Source of the DNA: Tubiluchus corallicola | Lineage: Eukaryota > Priapulida > Priapulimorpha > Priapulimorphida > Tubiluchidae | Direction of reading: 5' to 3' | DNA length: 64,000 nt | Assembly: GCA_030141605.1 (NCBI GenBank) | Contig: JAQGDQ010000263.1 | Span: 182,793 to 246,792 of the forward strand | In this document: in pieces, positions 1 through 11,905 of the stretch | Layout: each line of letters begins with the position of its first letter | How positions within the stretch are numbered: the stretch's first letter is position 1 | Translations under genes and position numbers: made by a program | The notes under the pieces: model-generated | Database searches by the model: none | What the model was told of the DNA's origin: nothing | Seen by the model: the letters and a program-made list of their open reading frames with translations, nothing else

Positions 1-300
1 TGGTCCACAAAATATTTGAAGATAGGCCCGACTGAGATAACTTACTGCAAGCTTGACTGACTGACTAACTGTAATACATGCAATATTAAATCTATAATAC
101 ACACACATATTTATATATATATATGGTCCACAAAATATTTGAAGATAGGCCCGACTGAGATAACTTACTGCAAGCTTGATATATATATAAATATGTGTGT
201 GTATTATAGATTTAATATTGCATGTATTACAGTTAGTGAGTCAGTCAAGCTTGCAGTAAGTTATCTCAGTCGGGCCTATCTTCAAATATTTTGTGGACCA
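1..300. repeat. Foldback inverted repeat built from LINE 3'-end sequence
   Basis: Bases 1-122 reappear as their reverse complement at about 173-300. The spacer holds a third, direct copy of the first 50 bases (about 125-174). The repeated segment begins TGGTCCACAAAATATTTG and also occurs once at 41999-42074, where it is the end of a LINE ORF plus the start of its 3' region. The arms are nearly identical, so this is either a very recent foldback rearrangement or a chimeric read or assembly artefact. Confidence 0.85.
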
Positions 301-535
301 ATCTAGCATGAATTTTAATAACTTCTACATCTTGTGACGCATTTAAAAACACATTATATATATAATATAGATGTATAGATATATAGATGTTGCTGTGTTG
401 TATGCGCCTTTGTGCTTGAACCATTATACCACATATATTTGGTTTCTTTGTTCAGATGTGCAATCTTTTAAGTCGCTTTTCTCTGTCTTTTGTAATTTCT
501 TTCCTTAATGGTGCAATAAATATAAAGGTTATATA
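301..535. mobile_element. LINE 3' end, partly inverted
   Basis: Bases 301-355 are the reverse complement of the LINE coding segment seen at 41945-42000. Bases from about 356 to 535 run in the plus direction and match the 3' untranslated stretch at about 42085-42250; both have TTGTGCTTGAAC, TATACCACAT and a terminal AATAAATA-like tail. The same element is therefore present in two orientations, consistent with an inversion inside it. Confidence 0.7.
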
Positions 536-1377
536 AAGTCGTAGGCCAGTAATAGCAGCAACAAAAAAAATTGTCAATTGGTCCTTAATTTTGTTACTAA
601 TCCAATGAATAAATGGACCATACCATATCCAATCAAACTAATCAATGAAAACCGATATCGAAAAGGCACAAAGACACACCTACGTACATCTGATGAACAA
701 ATAACACAAAGACAAAATAAAAAAATACCAGTGAATGAACACTTCTATAGTTTTATTTACGGAGTAACCCTACGTTCCAAAAAAATCGTTGTTGTCGTTG
801 TGGTTTCACCAAACGACAGTGAAATAGCAGGCTTGCAAATAATACTTTGTTGTTTGTAAGAGATTCCCGTTAACTTGTTAGAGGTTTTGATAAGAAGTGA
901 CCGGAAATTGGCCGAGAACGTTTTACAGCCAAATCCTCTCGTCGTTTTCATATAGTTTATTTATAGGTTTGTAATACGAGAACTGCCTACACCAACACTG
1001 TTACCAAACTAACGAGGCCCATTTTTTACAGTTTACTGTTACAACTGATATTTTTACATTAAAATTACTTTAACTGCCACTTTAGTCTGCCAATGATTGG
1101 CAGGCACTTTACAAAACTCTGAAAGTTTTTCAACACTAGAGTTACGAACACAAGGTCTTTCCAGCTAAGGAGTTTTCTAGGGATGTGACACTCAATGGGA
1201 GGTGCTTGAAAGTTACCAAAGTGGATAGCAGGGGCACCGATTGGCAAAAGTTTCTCAGTCGATGAACTTTCAACAAGCAACGTTCCTGGTTCAAATCGTT
1301 ACGAAGGGGGAGACAAAATTTTGCGGAGCGTCTCTACAGCCTGAAATGTCTAGTTTAAACGAAGGAGAAAACGTTTG
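536..1377. other. No recognisable feature
   Basis: AT-rich sequence with only short chance ORFs on both strands. No splice-bordered open stretch or repeat copy was seen here. Confidence 0.5.
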
Positions 1378-1555
1378 AGATAGGAAAAAAGAAGGGAAGG
1401 AAAGAAAAGAAAAAGAAACGCAAGAGACGGGGATGAGGAGTGAAAAGGGAAAGGAGATGAGAAGACAGCACCTACACTACAGTTGAGTGGAGAGGGAGGA
1501 AGGAAAAGCGAAGGAAAGGAAACGGAAGATGCTAACACAAAAAGGAAAAAAGAAA
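1378..1555. repeat. Purine-rich (AG) low-complexity tract
   Basis: An almost uninterrupted run of A and G on the plus strand with irregular GGAAA/GAAAG words. Open frames across it on the minus strand are by-products of composition. Confidence 0.7.
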
Positions 1556-1804
1556 ATATGAATAGTAATTTTGTAACCCAAAAATTTAGAACCCTGTAAC
1601 CTTCTAGCAATAAAACTCTGTGCAACCATTGAACCAATTTAGCTACAAGAAGTCAGCAACTTGATTAGCAATTAAAAATACGCTGCCGTCGTTAAAACTG
1701 AATTGTGCCGTGCAAAATGCTTGTCAACTTTTACTGAGTGGTCGTTGACAGAAGGTTATCTAGGACCACATTCCCGAGTGACTAGAAGTTGCTCTGCTCC
1801 AAGC

Positions 1805-1905
1805 GTTCTACGGTCAGCAATAATCACAGAACAGAGTAAAGATGCCCTCTAGCGGTTCTAGGGTCAGCAATAATCACAGCACAGAGTAAAGATGCCCTCT
1901 AGCGG
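1805..1905. repeat. 50-bp tandem duplication
   Basis: Two adjacent copies of a 50-bp unit begin GTTCTA (1805 and 1855) and end in GATGCCCTCTAGCG. They differ at only a few positions. Confidence 0.85.
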
Positions 1906-2296
1906 ACACGAGGACACCCATAAATATGTTACATAATGTTAAACCTGTGGCATGGAGACAGGTGCCAGGGAGCGTTTACCAAAGCAAGGAGTTGAAGGTT
2001 ACGGAGCTAACCTCCCCTAGCATCAGCTCCTGTTTCTGTTACGTGTAATAAGAGTTCCAAATCATAATAATTGCGAAATGCATTTTGGGTCTGAATCAAT
2101 CAATCAATCAACTTCCCATCAACTCCTATCCTTTTACTGTTACGTTTTGCTCTTATTGTTAATGCAACATTAGTTCAACATTTAGCAGGCAAAAAGTAAA
2201 CAATAACGGTCTTTCATCCACAGAGCTGCTTCTGTGTGGAAGTTTCATGAGGCGTTCACAATCCCCCGTCCACAATCCCAAACTGTGCGCGTGCGG

Positions 2297-2297
2297 C

Positions 2298-2329
<32 letters not shown>

Positions 2330-2447
2330 GAGGAGGGGGAGGGGGAGAGGGAGGGGGAGGGAGAGGGAGGGAGAGGAGGGAGGAGGGAGGGAGAGGGAGA
2401 GGGAGAGGGAGAGGGAGAGAGAGGAGGGAGGAGAGAGAGGGAGAGAT
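2297..2447. repeat. (GA)n / (GAGGG)n microsatellite
   Basis: A pure AG repeat grades into GAGGG and GGGAGA words. It is followed at 2508-2522 by a run of 15 C. Purine-only strand; it could adopt non-B structure. Confidence 0.9.
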
Positions 2448-3085
2448 GAGGTAGTATGTTCGCATAAAGCAAAGAAATGTTACCTTGGAGCGAGGCCCCG
2501 GGAAGTGCCCCCCCCCCCCCCCATGAAAGTACAAGTGCCTTCAAAGCCGAAATTTCACGCGGCTCTACATAAAAACCTCATTAAATTGCCATTTTTGAAG
2601 AATACATCACGTACACGCGTCCGATAGCCATGAAATTGTAAAAAACAACGCAGAGGTGATAATCTTCTACTTCACCTTGCTCTGAACAAGTCTAACACCT
2701 TATTTTTACTACACTGCTATAGTGAGTATAACAAGCTGATTGCAAAAAATACGGTAAACACTATAATTGCTTGTAAGGGTTAAGAGAACTTGGTAACTAC
2801 ATTTACGTAGTAACCTTGTAACTAGTATTAATGGTTGCATAATTAAATAATGCGCTCATATATCACACAGGAAGGATAACGCGTCACGGCTGCATATAAT
2901 AACGGAGAAATAACACGTTTTTTCTCATAGCATTGTTATTGTCGAAACTGTAAAAAATTGTCACACGCTCAGTTTGGCAGAGAAACGAGCGCTTTTGCTA
3001 GATTCTAATCGTACTCATCTCCGATGCGCTTACTTGAATCATAAATATGCGACTGTTAATAATTCAATCTCAGCATTTCCATGTA

Positions 3086-3557
3086 CCGTATATACTTACG
3101 TACAAGTCGGATTTTTGGGAGGCGATTTTAGGGTGAGATTTTTGGGGTCGACTTATACTTACGGTATGTTTTGGGAGATGTCGCAAAGAGTCGTCTAGAA
3201 CACGAATTTCTAAAGAAATAATCCTTCATTATATGCTGGACTGAATGAACACTCATGCTGTGATACTTCACATCAGAGAATGTTCGCATCTCGACATTAC
3301 TTCACAAAATTAACAAATATTACTGTAATTTATTTTAATGTATGTGAAATTAAGTTAAAATTTATATATTACTGTTAAATAAACTAGCGACGGAGTACTC
3401 GATCAGAACATGGAAATCGCCAATGTTGTGACGGTGCTGCAGATCCTTTACTCTGGAAGATCTTAATATTTTATGGTCGACTTGTACAAGGTAATATATA
3501 AAATGATGCAATTTTTAGTCTTAAAATGCACATCGACTTGTACACACGTATATACGG
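3086..3557. mobile_element. Candidate MITE with CCGTATATAC terminal inverted repeats
   Basis: The left end starts CCGTATATACTTACGTACAA. The right end, reverse complemented, starts CCGTATATACGTGTGTACAA, so about 21 of the first 25 bases are complementary. Internal copies of the same motif (GTCGACTTATACTTACGGTA near 3148 and GTCGACTTGTACAAGGTA near 3476) add subterminal palindromes. It has no coding capacity, and no clear target-site duplication was seen. Confidence 0.65.
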
Positions 3558-4850
3558 AAATTACAGGCCTATATGGAGTACACATCACCTACATTAATTA
3601 CAACTATATATATAAGCACAGTATATTCTGTCAAGCAGTAATGGACCCACTAGGCCTAAAAGTTTAACACAAGTAGGCAGCTTGTGTAATTTTAATACTT
3701 CTTTCTAATTATTTTAATTATAAACTATTTAAGCAAGAAAATTTTTCCATCATGGCGCTCTTGCTTATGGTTACTTTAATGGTTATTTTTACATGAATCA
3801 AATTTCAATTCTTTCCTATTCTTATTACTAAAATTGCCATTTTCCATTCTGAAACATATAAGCTTAGATTTCCAGGCAAAAAGAAGCCGTGTAGCTTTTG
3901 GGTTTTAGTTGTTCAACAACAACACATAAAAGAAAAAATTCTAGTAACTTTCCACTATTTTGAGACAGCAAAACGTAGATTGCATTAAGTTGAAGAAACA
4001 GGACGCTTACTGACCTTGCGCTCACATTACGACACTGAAAAAACGTAAAAACTATGGAACAAAGAAAATTCAATATTGACAAAGGCACTTGGATGTTTGG
4101 TCAGATGATAGCACGGCTAGCTAAAGTCTGCTGATCAAACAAAGTTGACGCAGGTAAGGGCAACTGATTCTCATAAAGATCAAAAGAGCAGCCACTCTCA
4201 AATAATGAGAAAAAATTCGACTATTTTATCTCGCAAAATGAAATAGCGTTGCGTACTCATTATGCTGTTGTTGAATACAATGGTTAGGACAGGTATGCCA
4301 CTCGACAAACGATCACTGTCCATTCAGAACCTGTTTAATTAATGTGCGGAATTTGGAAAATGTTGAAAATGATTTTTTTACCGCTGGCTAGTAAGTTGTG
4401 CAAGGGATAAGTAGTTTTCCTTGTGGAAAAGCGGGAAAAAGTCAAGGTCGGGAGTGTGAGAACAAAGTTCCATTAATGGCTGATTAAATTTTATAAAATA
4501 GGATAACAGCAACATTAAGTATGTGAAATACGAATACTGACATATTTAACTTTATATCACTATAAAAAAATCTCATTTTTCGATAGATAACAAGAAAGCC
4601 TTGTAGCTATTTTCCAACTGTCGGATATGATAATCATCACGAAAGCTTATTTAGGTAAACACTGCAATACTGAGACGAAGTTCTTTCCTCTGCTGCATAC
4701 TGTTCTGAAGACTTTTGGGTAAGTTCTAAACTTGGCAAACTTAATCACGATTTGGGGGTCTTCTAATACTTGTCTGACATATGTACATGTCACACATGGA
4801 CTCGTAAAGAAACGTAATACCAATAGATATACAAAAGGACGGTTATTTAA
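3558..4850. other. No recognisable feature
   Basis: AT-rich non-coding sequence. Short ORFs here have no recognisable domain, and no repeat copy was matched. Confidence 0.5.
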
Positions 4851-5396
4851 AGGAAAACCGGATGATTGTGTAAACATTAGTTCCGAATAAAGAATACTCT
4901 AAAATACTGAAAACTACAAAAGCTTTTTTATAAATCAAACCTTAGATTAAATAATAATTACCTCGGATAGTCAAATTTCGTTAAACTTTCAAAGCTACGC
5001 GCGGCTCAATGAATCTACTAAGATTGGCAGTGGCACCTTTTTGTCACATTCGCGTGGCCGACAAATAGACGGCGGTGCCGTGATAACCATGTCGTGAACT
5101 ACGGTGTTAGTTTCTGACGTCATAAGATGTAACGCCCATTTTTCGTGACATAAAGCGTTTAAACAGTACTGTAACACTTACGCAAATGTGCTTGACGCGC
5201 AAGGCGCAAGGGAAGATGCCTGCCATTGCACAAACTGTGGTTAGTTTCTGACGTAAGCAATAGCTGTGCTTGGTTGCCGTTAATTAACTTTATAAGCTAA
5301 TTATTCAAATATAAATAACAATTGTTAACTTTTATAGGCAAGAAAAGGACAGTAAATTAAAATGAGATTGAGTCTAAACAATCGTCCGGTCTTCCT
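4851..5396 (+). mobile_element. TTAA-flanked MITE, copy 1 (546 bp)
   Basis: Flanked by TTAA on both sides (4847-4850 and 5397-5400). Its ends are inverted repeats: AGGAAAACCGGATGATTGT on the left and ACAATCGTCCGGTCTTCCT on the right. The interior is non-coding and is shared with copies at 8091, 40130, 48479 and 50637. TTAA duplication is the signature of piggyBac-type transposition, so a non-autonomous piggyBac-like element is the best inference. Confidence 0.85.
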
Positions 5397-6384
5397 TTAA
5401 TGTTGGAGTATATAAACCGATGTTTGAATCAGTTTTATTGTTTAGGTGAGCTGGAGTTTGCCATCTTACCATTACTGAGGTTTTTATTTTGCTTTAAATT
5501 TAGCCAATGATTTAATTTGCTTATTTTCCAGTGATAAAACTCTCTCCAAAAACGAAGTCCGCGTTCCATAACGATTACTGATTTTCATCCGAAGATCTAA
5601 ATTCACAGTTTGGAATTTGAAAGTGTTGAGTTTAGGCCACTTACACAAATATTAATGAACTATTTAATTACGATGCTAAGCACAAATAGCAAGGAAATTC
5701 CGTATAATGTACACACTTGAACGACAGTGGCTAAAATCATGTGAACTTCAGAAAATGAGATAATAAAAGGAAGTTTATTTTGAACTCCTGTACAACTTTA
5801 ATTATTTAGATAAGCAGTGTTTAACAACCCCCTCTGTCAAATCTTTACGTTTTCTTCCGGCGCAGTGCACTTTTGCTAGAGATTAATTCTTAAAGCTGAT
5901 GAATCTCACTTTCAAGTGATTTTAAAAGTTCATTGGTATCATAAGAAATTTTGATAAATTACTTGATCAAACAAACGAATTTTCTAAGCTTCGCATCTTC
6001 TTGTTTGGCCACGCCCCACGTGTAAAGTCAGTAAACTCTGGCAACGTTTATCTGATTATAATAAAGACGTTTTATAAACTTATATAAATTTTATATAGAT
6101 TCTTAATTTACTGAGGACGAGTGAAAGCCACGCAAGAATTTCCAGGCGTCTGGGATAATCTGCTGAAATCCTGTTTTAAAAAATGAACGTGAAATTCTGC
6201 AAATAATTAAGATAAAATTCAAGCATTTTAAGCTGCTAAAACTTGCTTAATGCGTTGCTGTTAAATAGCCAAGGTAAAATCAATTATACTCTTTGCTGAA
6301 AACGATAAATTCATATCGCTTTTCATTGTGAAATTGCGCGAAAGCCTTTAAATTTAAAAAGAAAAGAACAATTCACTCAGTACG

Positions 6385-6640
6385 TTGGGTTTATTTTACT
6401 GTTATCACTTAAACTGTTTGTGGTGTGCTAAAGGAAAGAACAAGTCGCTCAGTATGTTGGATGTATTTTACTGTTATCACTTAAACTGTTTGTGGTGTGC
6501 TAAAGGAAAGAACAAGTCACTCTGTATGTTGGATTTATTTTACTGTTATCACTTAAACTGCTTGTGGTGTGCTAAAGGAAAGAACAAGTCACTCAGTATG
6601 TTGGACTTATTTTACTGTTATCACTTAAACTTAGAAAAAT
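6385..6640. repeat. 72-bp minisatellite, about 3.5 copies
   Basis: The unit contains TTTACTGTTATCACTTAAAC and GTGGTGTGCTAAAGGAAAG, repeated with a 72-bp period. Because 72 is a multiple of three, the plus strand stays open with a 24-residue repeated peptide. Nothing suggests it is translated. Confidence 0.9.
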
Positions 6641-6659
6641 ATAGCAAAGAAATTTGTAA

Positions 6660-7750
6660 AAAAAACTTCTATAAAGCGTAAATCTAAAATACACAGCCTC
6701 TGAATAGTAATTTTCAAGCGTGGTGGTTGCCGCCATTCGTTTGAAAATTATGACGTAAATGGGGGACTTCGTGGCTTTTCGTAAGCGCATCGTGGCTTTC
6801 CGTGAGCGCTCGCTGCTTAAACTAATTCAAACTTTTGCAGTTTACCTAATATTCAGGCAAAAATATTGCAAAATTAGTTATCTAATCTTCTTGCAAAAAG
6901 TTATTATACTTTTGACGGAGATTGACAGCGCACTATTTTTCTCTAGGATGAATGACGTCAGTGGAAGAAAAATGGGCGTTCAAGATGGCAGCGACCAAGC
7001 ACGAAGTGACCGCGACTTTAAAGTGATTTTACTAATTACACGAGACGCTTATTGCGGTTTTATTACTAAATCCTTCTAGCATTTTTTGCAAACAGAAATA
7101 AGCCTAACTTCCCAGAATGGTTGACCTTTACTTTAACTGCTGGTTTATAATTATTAAAATTATAATTAATTATATTATAAAAAATTAAGTTAAATTAAAC
7201 CACGTGAACGTCGACGCATGCTGCGCAAAAGGCGGTAAGAGCAAACAGTCTGCATAACTTTAGACAGTACACATTCTCATGTGCACCATAAGTAGAATTT
7301 CAACGCAGAAGTCCAAATTCACCCGTTATTTACTTTATATAAGTACATTATTTTGCCTAAAATGAAATTAAACCATAATCCATTAATTAAAAATTTTAAA
7401 CAGACACGAAATACATGAGATTTGTTTAAAAAGCACCTTAGACTGAAAATCGGTATTATAATAAGTAATGAATATATTACTAGTGTTGGCCTAAAGTCTA
7501 GGCAAGAGGTTCCCTTTGTAAGAAACGTCAGCAAATTCCATGACGACAAGAATTAATAGTTTAAATGTCATTAGCTAGTGTGCTGTAGAATTAAAGACGT
7601 CCTTCTGTATAGCATTACTACAGCAATTCATAAACGGACAAAGTGACATTTGCAGCAAAATTCTTTCATCATTGTACAGCCAAAAATGTGAACACGTGGA
7701 AAATGTGGAAAGCTGAACTAGCAAAAAATTGTCTAGGCTTCTTTAGGAAC
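6660..7750. other. No recognisable feature
   Basis: Mixed-composition sequence with a chance 106-codon ORF at 6759-7079. It shows no recognisable domain, no splice-site borders in phase with other exons, and no matched repeat. Confidence 0.45.
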
Positions 7751-7757
7751 TTACAGA

Positions 7758-7828
7758 CAGGGCCTATTTCAGCCTAAGCGAGCCCCGGGGAAGTATCCCC
7801 ACTCCCCCCCCCCCTGAAATAGGCCCTG
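7758..7828. repeat. Short hairpin with 15-bp perfect arms
   Basis: CAGGGCCTATTTCAG (7758-7772) is exactly reverse complementary to CTGAAATAGGCCCTG (7814-7828). The loop contains CCCCGGGG and a C run of 11-12. It could be a tiny foldback element; no function is visible. Confidence 0.8.
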
Positions 7829-8090
7829 CTTGCAGACCCACGTATAAAACGATTTTGCTGTTGCGTGCAAACACATGAAGCAGACAAGGGGCTAAGCAAA
7901 ATGTGTAAAAAACCTGCATACTTTACAGTAACTATTACTGCCCAATTACAATCACCTTTCAGGCAAATCGAAATAGGAAGTTGAATTAAAAACGGAAGTC
8001 AGCAAATCGAATTAATAAATCGACTTTAAGCAGCTAAATGATAACACTAACACATTAGACGGGCGGGCGGCAAGCGGCATTTTAGCTTAA

Positions 8091-8394
8091 AAGTGTTTAG
8101 ACTCAATCTCATTTTAATTTACTGTCCAAAAAATACATTTTCTTGCCTATAAAAGTTAACAATTGTTCCTTATATTTGAATAATTAGCTTAGAAGGTTAA
8201 TTAACGGCAACCGAACACAGCTATTGCTTACGTCGGAAACTAACCACAGTTTATGCAATGGCAGGAGTCTTCCCTTGTGCATCAAGCACATTTGCATAAG
8301 TGTTACAGTACTGTTTAAACGCGTGATGTCACGAAAAATGGGCTCTACATCATATGACATCAGAAACTAACACAGCAGTTCATCCGGTTTTCCT
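8091..8394 (-). mobile_element. TTAA MITE, copy 2, internally and terminally deleted
   Basis: Matches the reverse orientation of the 4851-5396 family. It begins in the subterminal GTTTAGACTCAATCTCATTT after a TTAA and ends CCGGTTTTCCT followed by TCAA, a mutated TTAA. At about 304 bp it has lost one terminal repeat and the interior between the CAGCAGTTCAT block and the far end. Confidence 0.8.
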
Positions 8395-8726
8395 TCAACT
8401 AAAAAACTGGAGTAATTGATAACAAAATTATTTTTCGTATTTTTAGAAAAAAACTTGCAAGGCATGGAAACCATTCGTGATCTTCTCCTTTACCAAATTT
8501 TCAACAATAATTATCGGACTAATGAGCGAAGTCACACACATGAAAACAGGTCACAATGTGAACGCTAGCTATTAGAGTGCGTATATACGCTAGCCGTGAC
8601 TGTGTGGCGCCATCTGTTAGCAGAAATATATATGAATTGGTCGGTCTTAAACTATGCCGCAAATCAACCATATCAATGCCAGGCCAAACAACAAGTTACA
8701 AGACACTGGAATTAACACACCAGCAA

Positions 8727-9290
8727 ATCAGAGCCTGTGATCAAAACAACTACCAGAAATTCAGAGCCTATGGTCAAAACAACTACCAGAAATTCGGAGC
8801 CTATGATCAAAACAAATACCAGAAATTCAGAGCCTATGATCAAAACAACTACCAGAAATTCAGAGCCTATGATCAAAACAACTACCAGAAATTCAAGCTT
8901 GTAATCAAAACAACTACCAGAAATTCAGAGCCTATGATCAAAACAACTACCACAAATTCAGAGCCTGCGATCAAAACAACTACCAGAAATTCAGAGCCTA
9001 TGATCAAAACAACTACCAGAAATTCAGAGCCTATGATCAAAACAAATACCAGAAATTCAGAGCCTGTGATCAAAACAAATACCAGAAATTCAGAGCCTGT
9101 GATCAAAACAACTACCAGAAATTCAGGGCCTGTGATCAAAACAACTACCAGAAATTCAGAACCTGTCATCAAAACAACTACCAGAAATTCAGGCTTGTAA
9201 TAAAAAAAAACTACCAGAAATTCAGGCTTGTAAACAAAACAACTACCAGAAATTCAGAGCCTGTGATCTCAAAACAAATACCAGCTAGTC
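8727..9290. repeat. 33-bp minisatellite, about 16-17 copies
   Basis: The unit is GATCAAAACAACTACCAGAA followed by ATTCAGAGCCTAT or a close variant, with a 33-bp period. Being a multiple of three, it creates a long in-frame repetitive ORF (8577-9200) whose peptide frame shifts where single bases were gained or lost. That argues against selection on a protein. Confidence 0.95.
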
Positions 9291-9525
9291 ATCGAGCTGA
9301 AAATTAGGCGGAGTTGAAGAACATTTGCACCCTTTACTAAGAAGAAATCCTAACAAGTATGTATCCAGTAGCGCCATCTGGTGCTAAATTATAATATTAA
9401 GCCTTATATCATAATATAATACGACAGTAAATATTTTCTTCATTATATAATCTAATACCAACAAAGATCATATAACCAGAAATTCATATCATGTAATAAT
9501 TATCATAAAATTTCGTGTAACATAC

Positions 9526-9676
9526 CGGTACGTAGTACAGCGATGGCAGAGAATAGGATGCAGATTTTTCCTGACAGTGTTGTATTAAAGCCTCATCCTC
9601 TTCTAATTTCTCAATTAAATGGCTGCAATATTCAAACAGTACGCTAAAATGCATGAAAAACTGATCACACATTTCA
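9526..9676 (-). CDS. RhoGEF-like gene, exon F (DH domain, central helices)
   Basis: A 151-nt open block on the minus strand: 1 base completing a codon, then 50 codons. It is bounded by a polypyrimidine tract with an AAAG acceptor and by a CCG/gtatgt donor. It encodes SEMCDQFFMHFSVLFEYC, then HLIEKLEEDEALIQHCQEK, and ends SLPSLYYVP. This pattern (FxxYC-like helix, acidic linker, then hydrophobics ending in a VP that would lead into a PVQRI-type motif) is characteristic of Dbl-homology domains, which catalyse GDP/GTP exchange on Rho-family GTPases. Entry phase (2) does not match the exit phase (1) of exon E, so a small exon between them is missing from this annotation. The next exon, expected to start with Val-Gln-Arg-like residues, was not found at lower coordinates in the window. 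The domain assignment is by eye. Confidence 0.65.
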
Positions 9677-10226
9677 CTTTGATATAAATGGCATCAGTGA
9701 CAAAAACCAAAAAAAAAGGATTGAAGATTTATTAACAGAAAAATTGATTAATTGAGTGGTCACACGTGCAACAACAAGTACATAAGTGTATAAGTAGGCT
9801 AGACATTAAGCTTCAGGCAAATATAACTTTGGGAGTACTTACACGCCCAATTATACGCAAAGTCTCGAAACGAAATTAAAATAGACTTTTCAAGAATTGA
9901 AGAGGGCCTTTGTGCATTGCAGTCAAAGGCTAGTTCAATTAACATAAAAATTGATTTTACTATATTTATAAAACACTCAAAACTAATAAAAAAATATGAA
10001 AAAAATTTACCACCAAGCGTCTTTTACGCCAATCTCAATGTACGTCCTACATTGTGGCAGAAGGTCACGGAGTATCAAATCACCTGCACAAAAATATCTA
10101 GAATAAATAATCAAACGCAAATGGCTTTTTAATTTCAAACTGAATAATGAATTTTAGCTTCACAGATTGAATTGGATATAAACATCATCTTAGGTGCTTC
10201 CGTTATGCAACGCAGCATCAGCACCA
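9677..10226. other. Intronic sequence, nothing recognised
   Basis: AT-rich; a chance 71-codon ORF at 9917-10132 has no recognisable domain. Apart from the pyrimidine tract at 9690-9720 serving exon F on the minus strand, no feature was seen. Confidence 0.45.
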
Positions 10227-11905
10227 CACGTAATTTGATGACATGTTCCCCGATCTGCTGACACATGACAAGTATTCATGTCATTTAAGTCAAGTGGAGT
10301 ATTTAATAAAACTTTCTTCAGAACATCTAAATATGTGATCAGCTGTCCTCCTCTTGGTTCCCTCCCAGGTATTAGTGTTTGATGTAATGCAGTAGTAAGT
10401 GGAGAATCTTGTGGTAATCTGATGACATGTCCAATCCAGATGTCCTCCTCTTGGTTTCCTCCCAGGTATTAGTGCTTGATGTAATGCTGTAGAAAGGTGG
10501 AGAATCATGTGGTAATCTGACGACATGTTCAATCCAGCTGTCCTCCTCTTGGTTTCCTCCCAGGTATTAGTGCTTGATGTAATGTTGTAGTAAGTGGAGA
10601 ATCCTATGGTAGTCTGATGACATGTCCAATCCGGATATCCTCCTCTTGGTTTCCTCCCAGATATTAGTGCTTGGTGTAATGCTGTAGTAAGGTGGAGAAT
10701 CATGTGGTAATCTGACGACATGTCCAATCCAGCTGTCCTCCTCTTGGTTTCCTCCCAGGTATTAGTGCTTGATGTAATGCTGTAGTAAGTGGAGAATCTT
10801 GTGGTAATCTGATGACATGTCCAATCCAGCTGTCCTCCTCTTGGTTTCCTCCCAGGTGTTAATGCTTGATGTAACGCTGTAGTAAGGGAGAATCCTGTGG
10901 TAATCTGATGACATGTCCAATCCAGCTGTCCTCCTCTTGGTTTCCTCCCAGATATTAGTGCTTGGTGTAATGCTGTAGTAAGGTGGAGAATCATGTGGTA
11001 ATCTGACGACATGTTCAATCCAGCTGTCCTCCTCTTGGTTTCTTCCCAGGTATTAGTGCTTGATGTAATGCTGTAGTAAGTGGAGAATCCTATGGTAATC
11101 TGATGACATGTCCAATCCGGATGTCCTCCTCTTGGTTCCCTCCCAGGTATTAGTGCTTGATGTAATGCTGTAGAAGGTCCAGAATCCTGGGGTAATCTGA
11201 TGACGTGTTCAATCCAGCTGTCCTCCTCTTGGTTTCCTCCCAGGTGTTAGTGCTTGGTGTAATGTTGCAGTAAGTGGAGAATCATGTGGTAATCTGATGA
11301 CATGTCCAATCCAGCTGTCCTCCTCTTGGTTTCCTCCCAGGTATTAGTGCTTGATGTAATGCTGTAGTAAGTGGAGAATCCTATGGTAATCTGATGACAT
11401 GTCCAATCCAGATGTTTTCCTCTTGGTTTTCTTCCAGGTATTAGTGCTTGGTGTAATGCTGTAGTAAGGTGGAGAATCCTGTGATAATCTGATGACATGT
11501 CCAATCTGGATGTCCTCCTCTTGGTTTCCTCCCAGGTATTAGTGCTTGGTGTAATGCTGTAGTAAGGTGGAGAATCATGTGGTAATGTGATGACATGTCC
11601 AACCCAGCTGTCCTCCTCTTCGTATCCTCCCAGGTGTTAGTGCTTGATGTAATGCTGTAGTAAGTGGAGAATCCTGTGGTAATCTGATGACGTGTCCACT
11701 CCAGCTGTCCTCCTCTTGGTTTTCTCCCAGGTATTAGTGCTTGATGTGATGCAGTAGTAAGTGGAGAATCCTGTGGTAATCTGTTGACATGTTCAATCCA
11801 GCTGTCCTCCTCTTGGTTTCCTCCCAGGTATTAGTACTTGATGAAATGCTGTAGAAGGTCCAGAATCCTGTGGTAATCTGTTGACATGTTCAATCCATCT
11901 AAGAC
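10227..11905 (-). repeat. 98-bp minisatellite derived from a LINE ORF2 C-terminus, about 16 copies
   Basis: Period 98 bp, marked by repeated CCTCCTCTTGG (e.g. 10346, 10444, 10542). Read on the minus strand, each unit encodes the LINE-like segment RLPQDSPLTTALHQAL, then IPGRKPRGGQLDW, then reconnects to the next unit. Because 98 is one base short of 33 codons, a single ORF walks through three frames (10290-11018, 11247-11504). The right end (11905 and above) continues seamlessly into a non-repeated LINE fragment that reads EVIQKHRLRWIEHVNRLPQD. The array is therefore an amplified slice of that element's coding sequence. Confidence 0.85.

Noticed and set aside
8577-9200. 207-codon ORF
   Set aside because: Most of it is the 33-bp minisatellite, which stays open because 33 is a multiple of three; the peptide frame changes within the array.
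10290-11018. 242-codon minus-strand ORF
   Set aside because: It is the 98-bp LINE-derived array read through rotating frames, not a gene.
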